DNA from: Archegozetes longisetosus
Taxonomy: Eukaryota > Arthropoda > Arachnida > Sarcoptiformes > Trhypochthoniidae
Assembly (NCBI GenBank): GCA_018873245.2
Contig: JAEMBT020000006.1
Coordinates: 2,793,855-2,857,854 of the forward strand
Length of the DNA: 64,000 nucleotides
Reading direction: 5' to 3'
The notes under the pieces: model-generated
Database searches by the model: none
The model's input: the letters and a program-made list of their open reading frames with translations, nothing else
Told to the model about the DNA's origin: nothing
In this document: piece by piece, positions 21,486 to 32,473 of the stretch
Layout of the letters: the number at the start of each line of letters is the position of its first letter
Numbering within the stretch: the stretch's first letter is position 1
Made by a program: the position numbers and the translations under genes

Positions 21486-24230
21486 CTAATATTCGTGTTC
21501 GTGTGCTATATATTTATCAGATTGAGGTCCAGTTCTTGCTTTTCGTTTCTCGATTAATTCTTTGGTTACATAACGTCTATCATAAACCCAACCAATTTTG
21601 GCCAATTGATCCAATATGAAAGTTGTCAAATTTATATTCCAACCCCATTCAGATGTCGAATAATCCCACGGAAAGGTGTGATGAAAGTTGTGATAGCCTT
21701 CGCCTTTAAATAAAGTAAACAATTATTTTCTAACTACCTTCAGTTTTAAACTAAAAATTTTAATTTAGTTCATGCAGTAGTTTTATCACGACAATCATTA
21801 GTCTGTTTGGACAGAACTTCGACTTTGTGTATTTAATTATATCAGAAGCTAAACTTGTGCACAAAAACTGTCATTAAACTAAATTAATTTATATCTAATC
21901 CTGTTTAATGATGACAAGCAGCAAAAATCATGAATAATCAGTTTACTATCTGGAAACATAGATTAATCTGTTTGAACATTACTTATATTTGAATTGATGT
22001 CGAGAATAATGATCCATGAAAGAGGCTGAAAAAATATATGAGGGCTACTGTCAAATCATTTATGGCTTATCAAAAGTGATCAAACATTGTTTTCATAGTA
22101 CAGTTTGAGTATTCGTCAAACAATATAATGTGTTCGATTAAATTCATTTTGGAAGTAATTGCTTATTAAACAATGAAAATGACTAAGACACAAGTGCATT
22201 CTGAGCCAAAATAAATATAAAAACTTTTCTATGTTTTGCTGGAGTGTTAATAAGTTTAGCACTGACTCATCCTCCCATCTTGTTATTCTCCTATAGGAAC
22301 TATTTAGAAAGTATCACAGCTTTTTTGAAAAATCTTTACAGAAATAAAATTACCCATTAAAAATTTCAATATTAAATGTCAACTATTCAACTAGAAAAAA
22401 CATTTAATCTGCAAAACTTGTATCAAGTCTAAATGAAAAATACGAAAGACTAGCTATTTCAATTAAGGCTGAAAATTTTAAAACGAAGCAAATTCAGGTG
22501 AAGTTTGTAAAAATATCAAGTTAATATTTCCGAAATGAAAAATAAACTTTAAAAATCTATCATCTAACTTGTACGTTGTATAGATTCAATTTCGATATTG
22601 TTTGGTTAAAACTAGATTTAATCAAATATTTGCAAAAATGATTTAGATTAATCCAAACCTAAAGTTAAAGCAGCCACCGAAATATTCTCTGCAGGTGCTA
22701 TATTCACATCGTAGGGACGATATCCCCACATATGAGCAGCAGAATTGACAAACCAGGTTGCGTTCAGGGCAGCGATGTATCGAAATATAACACAAACGAA
22801 ATACGAGTTCCATAAGGTTTCATCCCATAAGTACCATGGGGTCAAAGTGGGTAATAGAACACAGAAAACAAGAACTGACGGTACATAGAACTTCTTCTGA
22901 ATAGCGACCACTGGATCGGCCAACATATCACTTAAGTCCACCTTTCCACCGATTCTCTTGACGTCTGGGTGCTTTTTGCACATAAGCCAACCGCAGTGAG
23001 AGAAAAAGAAGCCGCGGACAGAGTTAACCGGATCGGCATCTGTCTCGGTGTACTTGTGGTGTACCCTGTGATCACGACCCCATTCGTAGATTGAGTTCTG
23101 ATAGGCGATTGAATTACAGATCGCTAAAATAATACGGAAGGGGAGTTTTGCTTTGTACGCTCTGTGAGACCATAGACGGTGCACGCCTGCAGTTATTCCG
23201 AATAGTGATATGTGGTATAAAAATATAGCTGCAATTAGAAGATAAGAATAGTTTATTTTAAGATTAGTATAAACTTTCACTTAAAGTAAAATTGATAGCA
23301 TATTGCGTTTGCGTAGATCGCCAAAACAAAAGTTCATAAATCTTGCAAACTTTACAAAATTGCGTTTTGATGGTTAAATGTCATTTTCAAAAGAATTATG
23401 AAAAATCTGTAATTTGATTTTACATTCAGAGAACTTGGTAAACAAAAACATCAAGTTATTGTTGAAGTTTAATCTATTAGTAGGTTATATCTATCAATAT
23501 TCATTGAGAAAAAAATTAAATGATAGAAAATTTAATGAAATCTTGAAAGTGAATTATCAGCAATAGTTATAACTTGAGTAAATAGATCTTTAATAATTTT
23601 TAATAATTTTTTATTAAATATTTAATTTTTCAAAAACTGCAAGTTTAAAAGTTTTGACATCAATAATCAATTGTTGAATCTGTTCAACATTTTTTAAATT
23701 ATTCCTCATCTCTCTTCTGATACCTTGAACATGAAGTTTTTGAAATTTATTCTTGTAAATATTAACTTTTCTCTCGTTATACTTGTTAATAATTTTCTAG
23801 TTTCAAGATATGATTGATTATAAATTATTTGAAAATCGCCGTTATGAACGAGATAAACTTTATGAACAACCAAATATATAAATTTTTTAAAAAGACTTTT
23901 TGCTAAGTTAGATTTGATTGTTAGGTTAGGCAGCGTGTAATTTTATAGCTCAGTTTAATATTTGGCTTTGAAATATTTAAAAATTTGAATCGTATTCTAT
24001 TCGTAGGCAAATTTCTCACCGAAAAGTGTGGTCAGTATTTTTGCATCAGTGAAGCAAAGGTAAGCGCCATAAATGGCTACGATATGAAGACCAGAGAACC
24101 AAAACACATTAAACCATATGATATGATCAAAACAATTCCATTTCTCGTCAATTTGTTCACTATTAGCGTCTTTATCATAATCCGGACTTCTATTCAATTT
24201 TTCATTTTCTGTCGAGACGTTTGGAGGCAT
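21486..24230 (-). CDS. Acyl-CoA delta-9 (stearoyl-CoA) desaturase
   Basis: ER membrane di-iron enzyme that puts a double bond at C9 of saturated acyl-CoA using cytochrome b5 electrons. Three exons, 24230-24020, 23228-22659 and 21703-21486, join in frame at phase-1 GT-AG introns to give 332 residues ending in TAG, slightly short but normal for arthropod members. The three histidine boxes are intact: HRLWSH (87-92), HRVHH (124-128) and HNFHH (265-269); the NSAAHMWG motif, which supplies a further iron ligand, is in exon 2. Hydrophobic segments around 37-60, 67-85 and 170-215 fit the four-helix topology. The start is the first ATG of a hydrophilic N-terminus. A broken last-exon duplicate lies at 15470-15637. 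Introns are 791 and 955 bp. Confidence 0.95.
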
Positions 24231-25578
24231 TGTATTGTTTCAAAAATTTGAGGTTAAACTCGATTAAAAATCGACGCACTGGGAGTTAACTATAAAAAAT
24301 ACGATAAATATATTGTCATTTTAAAATATATAATAAATACTCATCCTGCTATTAAACAAACATTTTATTGTTTTGATGTGTTCATTTTTAAATCTAATTT
24401 TAAGAATGAACAGCAACAAACATTAGGCTAATCGTTAGTTTTTTTAGAAAAAGAACAAAATTGCAACTTCTAAAAATTAGGGAAAACTTGAAGATTTATT
24501 CGAATTTACGAATAAAGCGATTACTTATAATGAGTTTTTATGGTTTTTATGATCGATTTTTCAAACAATCATTCATTCTATTTGAAAGCTTACATTATAC
24601 CATACCAACAGAACACATAAAACAGTCTAACAATAGTTATAGAATGAGGTAAAACTATTTTAATGCTAAATATAAAGTGAAGATCAATAAAGTATTCATA
24701 GTAAAAATGTGTTCAAAGTAAATGAATACAGACTTACACAATATAACACTGATATTATAACTATTTAAACAAGAATAAAACCTCTCTTATTATTTGACAC
24801 AGAATATAATCAATATAACTTAATATTGATTGTATATAATATACTTTAATTTTTATCTACGATGAAAAAAGTTTTTAGACGTTAAGTTGTCTCAGAGTAC
24901 AAGTAAAAAAAAGAGAAATGATAACCAGTTATAAAGTAATTAAAATCGAATGATAAAATAAAAAGCCACAAAAGCCGGCTTTGCTTCACTTGCCTTATGA
25001 CTGTTCCGGTTCACTCTCAATGCTATCAGTGAAAAGATGGCCAAAATCTAATTTTATTGTAATGCTAGTAAAGGCATCACCAGTAGAAACTATTTGAAGA
25101 CTTGCGTAATAAAGAGCATTCTCTACACGCATGCATTGATCGTGAAAGCATTAATTACGTAACTGAAAGTCTCACTAGGAAAACCTTGTGACCTGTAATG
25201 GTAGATCGGATCATGTTCTCATTTATGAGTTAACAGACTGTAATACTATCGAAATTTTATGATAAGCCGCTTTTCATCTGTGATAAGAAGTACGCATGAA
25301 TATTTAAACTTTTATGTAAAGTTTTCACTATGTTCGTAATCATGTTGCGATCACGTTTGATTTAACCTTTACTTTTGGTAGTAATAAAAATTGATATCAA
25401 ACTTAGTCTCACTGCAATGCAAATCATTCATAGTTATAAATGTTATTTCAAAACGGATGCAGACTAAAGATTGATCGATGATTTAATTGATATTTTAAAG
25501 GGTATTGGCTAAAGTCTCTCATTAGCGCGAGACTTTAGACATTGATCTACAAAGATTACAGCAATATTCATTAACAGC
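24231..25578. other. Non-coding stretch
   Basis: Upstream region of the desaturase. AT-rich, with no bounded element except the CTAAAGTCTC-type words at 25513-25540. Confidence 0.4.
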
Positions 25579-25775
25579 ACTTGAGGCTTAAATGTGGCTT
25601 AACCAAATTGCCGGTATGGGAAGGAACAAGAGTTTGGATCTGAGATTTGAACAATTAAAACTTAACTGCACTAAGGTTCTATCGACTAAATCTAAACGCA
25701 AAATGGAAGATTACGACTTAATAATTTTTGAAAAGTTACCCTTAACTTAAGTGTTATTTGAGGATAAGGCTGCTA
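25579..25775. repeat. Dispersed repeat, copy B
   Basis: Reverse-complement match of 10535-10730. It is flanked by CTAAAGTCTCGC/CTCTC-type words (25513-25540 and 25767-25782), as if it had inserted into another small repeat with that motif. Confidence 0.7.
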
Positions 25776-27523
25776 AAGTCTCGCACTTAATTCAAGACCA
25801 TAGATTGTTGTCTCTATTGACCATAGACATTTTAAAGCCTACTGTGCTTATCTGTATCAGATGCTATTCAATATTTGACAAAATTTTCAGCTGTATTGAC
25901 TCAAAGATTTCAGTGTTTAGTTACGCCGCTATTTGCTTAATGATTCAATGTTTTTTGCTGATTCTGTAATTCACTGAGTGTGTGATTAGGAATTAATAGT
26001 TTAGTTACTTGAAATTTATGAGATAAATTTTTCCATTCAAATTTATAATCTTTTATATAAAATAAATCTATCACTACTTGATTTCAGCTTTATTAGCTTT
26101 ATGGGCCTGATGCATATAGTGGACACTTGAGACTGAAGCGAATACTCTAGAATTATTTTGGAAACATATTTTAAAATTTTGAAGCAACTTTGCATAAAAT
26201 TTTTGAACGCAATATTCTTTTAGCCAAGACATAAACACAAGTTTATTGTTCTGCATTAAAGTCAAACTTCATGAATAAACTAGTATCTTATTATTGTTTA
26301 TGACTATTAATAATTTATAAAATTTGATCTAACAAAAATTCAATTTACTAATTTTTTATTTAACTATAGAAAGTTTTGTTTAAACCACAAAGTAAATACT
26401 ACTCAACTTTAGGAAAATTTGAAAATTAAACTATAATCAAATAATTCTAGACTTGATAGTGATCAATTAAAATTAAAATAATTGAACTAATTTAAGTATT
26501 TGAACTCAAGATCCATTAAATAAAAGTTGTTCTCAAGACGCATATAGTATTTGACATTGGTTTCGCATATCAAAGTTCTCATAACATTTCAAAATGTGAT
26601 CATCACATCATACGACGTCTTGCCACATCTTTTATTCAAGTCAATCTATTGCACGATTTGATTATTTTTAGTTAGGTTGATAAATCTTAACAGTTCAATG
26701 TTTAATAATTTCTATTGCTACATGTACCATTAAAAAAGAAAAACGATGCCCCTAATCAGTAGCACTTTATTTTTGTAACAATGTTTTGCTAAGATAAAAA
26801 TTTCTCCTTTCCTGTTTCACAACACCCCTTATCTGAATAGTAGTTCTGATAAATATTCAAATTATGTTTTTATTTCTAATTTTTTTACATACAGTATAAA
26901 CATAGATAGATGTTTAACTATTAAGTTACTTTGATCAATAAGATTTAATGATAACCTTTCTAAATAAAAATAAAATCTTTACATCCATTTAATGTGGCAA
27001 AGACTCGAGCACATATTTAAAGCATTTGAAAAGGTTTAAAATATAGTCTTTAGATAAATACTAGAAAATTGAATTTGATAAAGATGTAACACGTTAGAAT
27101 CTCATAAATTGTTTCACGTAATCCTTTTGTATTGATCAGTTTTAAAAGTTTTCTATAAGAGAAATCCGGTTTTGGTACATTTAAAGTTGTTTTTATTTTC
27201 ATGTTATTTCTTTTTCTTGGCATAAAATAACTTTAAAATCAACTCAAGGATTATTTCATTGATTTCGATCATATTCAATGATCATCTTATACACGCGCAG
27301 TTGAGAAGCTTTTGTATGGATGTTGATGACAAGTGTATCTCCTATGGCAACGATCCGAGTCAAGAATAGAGCAATTTTTTAAAGATGTTTACTTAAAATG
27401 TAGAACAAGTGGTGTTCAAACTACTCAGTCTTTAAATTTAAGTTTAATAGTATTTTATTCGATGCTTGAAAATTATGAGATTTTCTGAAGATTTTACATA
27501 AGAATTAAAGTTTGAGAGCAACG
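25776..27523. other. Non-coding AT-rich stretch
   Basis: Between the dispersed repeat and the small membrane protein gene; no supportable feature. Confidence 0.4.
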
Positions 27524-27886
27524 ATGAAGCTTTCAAATTTGAAAAATATTTACTTCTGTGTTATAATTTGGTGCATATTTCAATTTAAATCCATTGAATC
27601 TCAAGGAAAGCCAATCAAGCCTAATTGTGAATCGCCAAAGAGTTGCCAATTATTGACTGAAAACATAGATTTCAACCGAGTGATGGGTGATATTAGTTAT
27701 AGTGATGAATATGAGATGCATTGGGGACTAGCGGTGGTGGCGTTTCTGCCAATGATTGCTGCTATAATAGTCATACTCGTGTGGAGGTTCTGTAGAAAGA
27801 GAAGAAACAGTAATGTCTCAGATTCTTCTGTAAGAGATGTTGAAAATAATAAGAGATCGATGTCTAATGAAGAATCTTCTTATTAA
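27524..27886 (+). CDS. Small signal-peptide-bearing type I membrane protein, unknown function
   Basis: 120 residues in a single exon. The ATG at 27524 starts a basic then hydrophobic stretch (residues 1-25) typical of a signal peptide, with likely cleavage near IESQ. The short ectodomain (28-65) has one close cysteine pair, CESPKSC. A strong membrane segment spans about 67-88, followed by a basic stop-transfer block (CRKRR) and a Ser/Asn-rich, acidic cytoplasmic tail. This layout is that of a single-pass adaptor or receptor-like peptide. I recognise no family. The first in-frame ATG is preferred to an upstream TTG. A canonical AATAAA lies near 28210. An additional upstream exon cannot be excluded. 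Confidence 0.6.
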   Translation: MKLSNLKNIYFCVIIWCIFQFKSIESQGKPIKPNCESPKSCQLLTENIDFNRVMGDISYSDEYEMHWGLAVVAFLPMIAAIIVILVWRFCRKRRNSNVSDSSVRDVENNKRSMSNEESSY

Positions 27887-29299
27887 ATATTTTAAGTAAC
27901 TATTTTTAATATTTGTATATGTACTGTTGCTTTAATTAGAAACTGAGAGTTGTTATTAAAGTAACCTTATCTGTAGAACACAATTGATTAACAGACTGTG
28001 TATCAAATTAAATCAATTATTAAAATTCAAAGTTTATTGATAAAAAATAGTCAATCACCTGACAAGTAGTCAGATTTTAAGGTTTACTAAAATAAGGAGT
28101 TTGACGAGATATAAGTGAAAGTATACATCTCTAAACTCTCATTTTTTAATTAGAGTAATAGTACCTGATATTTTATTGTCTTATTAATGTAAATGCTTTC
28201 ATGCGGACAAATAAATGTTTTATTATTAAATAAAATATGTATCTTCTTATGATTCAATAAAATAAATGTTACTTCAAAGCACTCATAACAAAACATTATA
28301 AGTACTAAATCATTTTATTTGATTATCTAAATAAGATGTTCGGAGAAAATATCCGCATAAGACTATTATTTATAACTTTTTTAAGTTGATCAATGAAAAC
28401 AAAGTATATTTCACATAGAATTAATATAATAATATATGAATAATCTTAGTGAAGTTCGTCACTGATTGTCGGCTGTAATTCGTTTATTAGTAAGCAATAA
28501 TAGACTTTGGAGAAATCTGTCAATTTCTCCATTCCTTTTGATCAATTGTTAAACAGATCCGGCTTTAAGAGATAAATGTGCAAAATATGAATAACTACCG
28601 CAACTATTTGAACCACTACATGTCTCTAATAGTAAACAATGTGTTGTAAATAATGGCTTAAATGCATCCATTATTAACCAATTTAAGCACTTGGCTTCAG
28701 TTTTTGATTTTGATTACTCGTAGTAGTAGTTTGTCTTTCGAACTTCTGATTCCATATTTAGCTAGATAACTTTTGACAGCTTTATCGGAAACATTTAATT
28801 CTATTCCCAATTTCATATAACTAACTAATCATATTTATAATAGTATATTAAATATATTAATTTATGTAAAAGATATCGAATTCAGAAAACTACAGTAACT
28901 ACGCAATAAATTCATGTATTCAGATTTTTTGAGAGAATCTACATAAGTTTGCATGTAGACTTATCCTATGCGAGTTTTCTTCGAACATCTTATCTTTCGA
29001 TTTACCAGCTTGAATTTTATGAATCACGAGTGAGCTGGTCGAGCTTGATAAACTTTCAGGAATCGATCATTTTTGCGTATTCCGTAATCGATTATAGTTG
29101 ACAGCTTTGATGGAATTGATTCAGTGAATAAAATTGGTTTCGACTTATAGGTAATTTATACTTTTAATAATATTTACGATCGTCAGTACAATTTTATTCA
29201 AAATTATATAAAGGAAAAAAATGATTGAGTAGACGATGCAGATATATCCACAATTAAATTAAGTGTATAAATCTAAAATAGTTTTAGCTTTGTTATGTG
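27887..29299. other. Mostly non-coding; possible HTH-like exon relic at 28695-28830 (minus)
   Basis: On the minus strand, about 28690-28825, a short open stretch reads GIELNVSDKAVKSYLAKYGI, which looks like a helix-turn-helix of the kind found in transposase or nuclease DNA-binding regions. No flanking exons were found. The rest shows no gene. Confidence 0.3.
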
Positions 29300-29994
29300 C
29301 AATGATGAGCGTGCTCGGTGCTCGTGCTCAGACAAAATTTGGTGCTCAGTGCTCGCGCTCGTGCTCGGCTAAATCGAAGTGCTCGGTGCTCGTATTTTGA
29401 AGGTGCTCGAGCACCGAGCACCAACTGAGCACTATGTCCAAATTTTATGTCTATTGAAAGTATTAATCCTAAACATATATAATGCAAAATACATTCAAAA
29501 CGTCAAAAGTAAGATCAAATACCGTTCAAGTATATGCTTAACGATAAAAACTGATGTCATTTTGCAATAAAATAAGCGAACTATTTATAAAAGGACGAAA
29601 ATAATTATTGAACATTAACTTTAAAATTAAGTCAAGATTTGTTTAGATTTTATATTTATATTAAATTCTAACTTTAGTTTCAGGCTCAAAAGGTCGCCAG
29701 ACGCCACAGTAAATATTGAACCCTTTAATACTGATTGTAAATCTCCGGGGGTAGAGGTTTATAAGCAAATGACAGAAAAATCTGATTAAAATCTTTAAAA
29801 ACTTTCTCATACTTTATAATACATGTATTACTATTACAATTTGTTAGAATAGCAGTTCTCATAGTTTTATTCAATAAAATTATTTATTTTTACATTCAGT
29901 TGACATCGTTTTTATTAGTTTTGATGTTAGGACTAAGTGCTCGGTGCTCGTGCTCGCCACCGAGCACCGAATGCTCGAGCACTGCTCATCATTG
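29300..29994. mobile_element. Non-autonomous hAT-type element, GTGCTCG-rich
   Basis: 695 bp with ends CAATGATGAGC and GCTCATCATTG, flanked by GTTATGTG and GTTATGGG (7 of 8 identical). About 120 bp at the left end and 65 bp at the right are built of repeated GTGCTCG/CGAGCAC words. Relatives with CAGTGATG ends sit in the P450 introns, and all three targets contain (G)TTAT or its complement. The frames here are chance products of the repeats. Confidence 0.88.
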
Positions 29995-30266
29995 GTTATG
30001 GGTGACATTTTATTTACCAATTAGGATAGAAATTTTTGCAGATTACTTTAAAAATTTACTATTTCATCGATACAGCTTTGAACCAAATATTTCTGTGGTC
30101 GAGTAATGTTCTGAAAGTTTATCTTTAATCTTTGCTTTTGATGAATTTTAATGAAATCTTTTGAACAAAATTCTATTTTTCTTCAATCGAATATATGATA
30201 TCTATCGATTTGAAAACTTTATAGAGAATGTACGAAATATTAATTCCAAATGTTTGATAAGACATA

Positions 30267-30931
30267 TGAATGCCCCGATAATAAAAAAGCCTATCTCTTA
30301 AAGCATTGAAACGAGTACAACGCACTTAAAGTTGCCTTTCAAAAATGTTTACAAAAATCAAACTCATTGAAACTTAAATATAAAATTTATTATTTTTAAC
30401 CTGTAATTAAACACATTCTAGGTCAGATTCATCACAATAATCTGATTCTTCAGAACTAAAATTAAATTGTGAGATAAAAAGTCAATATAAAATTTTCTAT
30501 TTTTTACATCCAAACAGTCTAATAATTAATTAGAATAAGAGGAATTCTTTTATTTGGCGAGCCATTAGATAAATGAATCAATTTATTATTGATTGAATTA
30601 AACATTTTAAGTCCTAATAAAACACTTGATTAATGCTTTATTGGCATAAATAAAATCTAAAGCTTTGATGTTATGTAATGATCATCAATATTGTACTGTT
30701 CATAATGAACATAACACAAATTGATTGCGCATTCTCTTAAAGTTAGATTTGATTAGCATTAAATTCTATTGTGATCAAGAGTTTTTTAAACATGATTATT
30801 TATAAATTTTTTTATTGAAACATATATTGAATTTTATTATATGAATAAAGTATGACGTGAGCTCAATGTTTAGAACAAAATCCGAAAAAGAAGTTAACTC
30901 GAGATAGGCTTTTTTATTATCGGGGCGTTCA
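30267..30931. mobile_element. Tc1/mariner-type non-autonomous element
   Basis: 665 bp flanked by TA. Terminal inverted repeats of about 35 bp start TGAATGCCCCGATAATAAAA (left) and TGAACGCCCCGATAATAAAA (right strand). The interior is AT-rich and shows no transposase. It lies about 250 bp upstream of the GH16 gene. Confidence 0.87.
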
Positions 30932-31187
30932 TATGTTGTGCTTTAATTTCACAAACGTCGTGAGGATCACATCTGATGTGATCATTTCCATAAAATTGGT
31001 GAATCATATTTCCCTCTGTATTGACAGTTCCGTTCAATTTTATATTGTCAAGAGGGATGTATCGTTTATTAACAAAGAGCTCAACTTTTGTGAGAGTTAT
31101 TTAGGGTAACAAGTAGTTGTATTGTAAATGTTCTATTAGTTTCCTATTACACTTTATGAAACTGTTCAATACATTAAGATTATAAAA

Positions 31188-32473
31188 ATGATATACAATC
31201 CGAGTTTTAAAGTGCTTTTACTTATCATGATTTTGGTAAAAGAATCTCAATCAGAGTGGAGTCTCGAATGGAACGATGAATTTAATAACCATACTTTGGA
31301 TACAGATAAGTGGGAAGTCGAAAATGAATTAATCTCATGCCATGGTTAGGATCATCATGAAAATAAATCATGATTTTATTGTTTCAAATAAAGTGACATT
31401 CAGATTCTTTTGAAATTATGATAGGTAATTACATCAATCAAATAAACTGCAACACAAACAGTACCAGAAATATGCGCCTTATAGATGGAACTCTAGCGAT
31501 AACAGCGATCTATGAGAAACGTTTGGACAAAGAATACACATCTGGAAAAATAATTACGAAACGTGGTTTTACTTATGGAAGATTTGAAATAAGGGCCGCT
31601 TTACCTAAAGGAAAAATACTAAGACCAGCCATTTTCATGATTCCAGTCATCAGTTCTAATGAATGGGCCAGAAATGGACAAATTGATATCATGACTAATG
31701 TTCAAACGGCAAATCTCGGATCTGGTATTCATTACAACGTTCCGAGTATATATAATGGCAAAGAATTTGTTGCCAATACGAATCTAAATGATTTCCATAC
31801 CTATAGCGTAGAATGGAGTGAATCAGAAATTAAGTGGTTTTTTGATCACATCAATCATCTAACTGTTAATATAAGTCGAAATTTAGGATCTATTTATACT
31901 AGAAATGGTGACCCGTTCAACAATCCCTTTAGATTACTAATTCATTTAGGAGTTGGCGGTACTTTCTTCCCAAATTCATACTTAACAGTCGAAGACGTTA
32001 TGAGCTGGAAATGTTCTCTTCTTATCATAGATTATGTCAGAATTTACAAATGGGTAAATGAAACAAATATAAGGAATTTAACTAAAGATGATATTTCAAG
32101 TGAGAATATATGCTCAGTCGTAATGCCTTTAGTTAGTCCCAGAAAGAAATTGGACATTTCTTTCACAGTAATTATTTCTATCATCAGTTCGCTGCTTATG
32201 ATAGTATTAATACCAGTAGTTATATTTCTATTTGTACGTCAGAAAAAAATGAAGAGACTTCAAGTTGAAAGAAATATAGAGAATTATGACGACATTTATA
32301 ATGGGGAAACCTATGATGTTTGCTATACTAGCGATAGTTACGCTGATCCTTATCAAGAATTGGATCAGCACTATGTGGGAGCTGAAGGCAAAGACAAAAG
32401 TTCTGATAAGCAAGATGCAAAAGATAATCGAATCTCTAATCCACGTTATTTATCAATGAATAAAATGGTTTGA
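31188..32473 (+). CDS. Membrane-anchored GH16-fold protein with substituted catalytic glutamates
   Basis: Two exons, 31188-31344 and 31404-32473, join in frame at a 59-bp intron to give 408 residues. A signal peptide (1-22) precedes a GH16 jelly-roll domain (about 24-270). Family landmarks are EWNDEFNNHTLDTDKW near the N-terminus, YTSGKIITK, YGRFEIRAALPKGK, DFHTYSVEW, HLGVGG and DYVRIY. The catalytic signature ExDxxE reads Q-I-D-I-M-T (Q145, D147, T150): nucleophile and acid/base are both lost, as in beta-1,3-glucan recognition proteins (GNBP/betaGRP). So it probably binds rather than cuts glucan. Unusually, a membrane segment follows (about 305-330), then a basic stop-transfer block and a tail of about 75 residues with eight tyrosines, including YDDI (347), YQEL (369) and YLSM (401). 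A receptor role is inference; loss of hydrolysis is strongly suggested by the residues. Confidence 0.88.

Noticed and set aside
22201..24251. Plus-strand frame at 23985-24251
   Set aside because: Antisense of desaturase exon 1.
29293..30106. Arg/Ala/Ser/Cys-rich frames around the GTGCTCG repeats
   Set aside because: Produced by the repeated subterminal words of the hAT-type element; no real start or homology.
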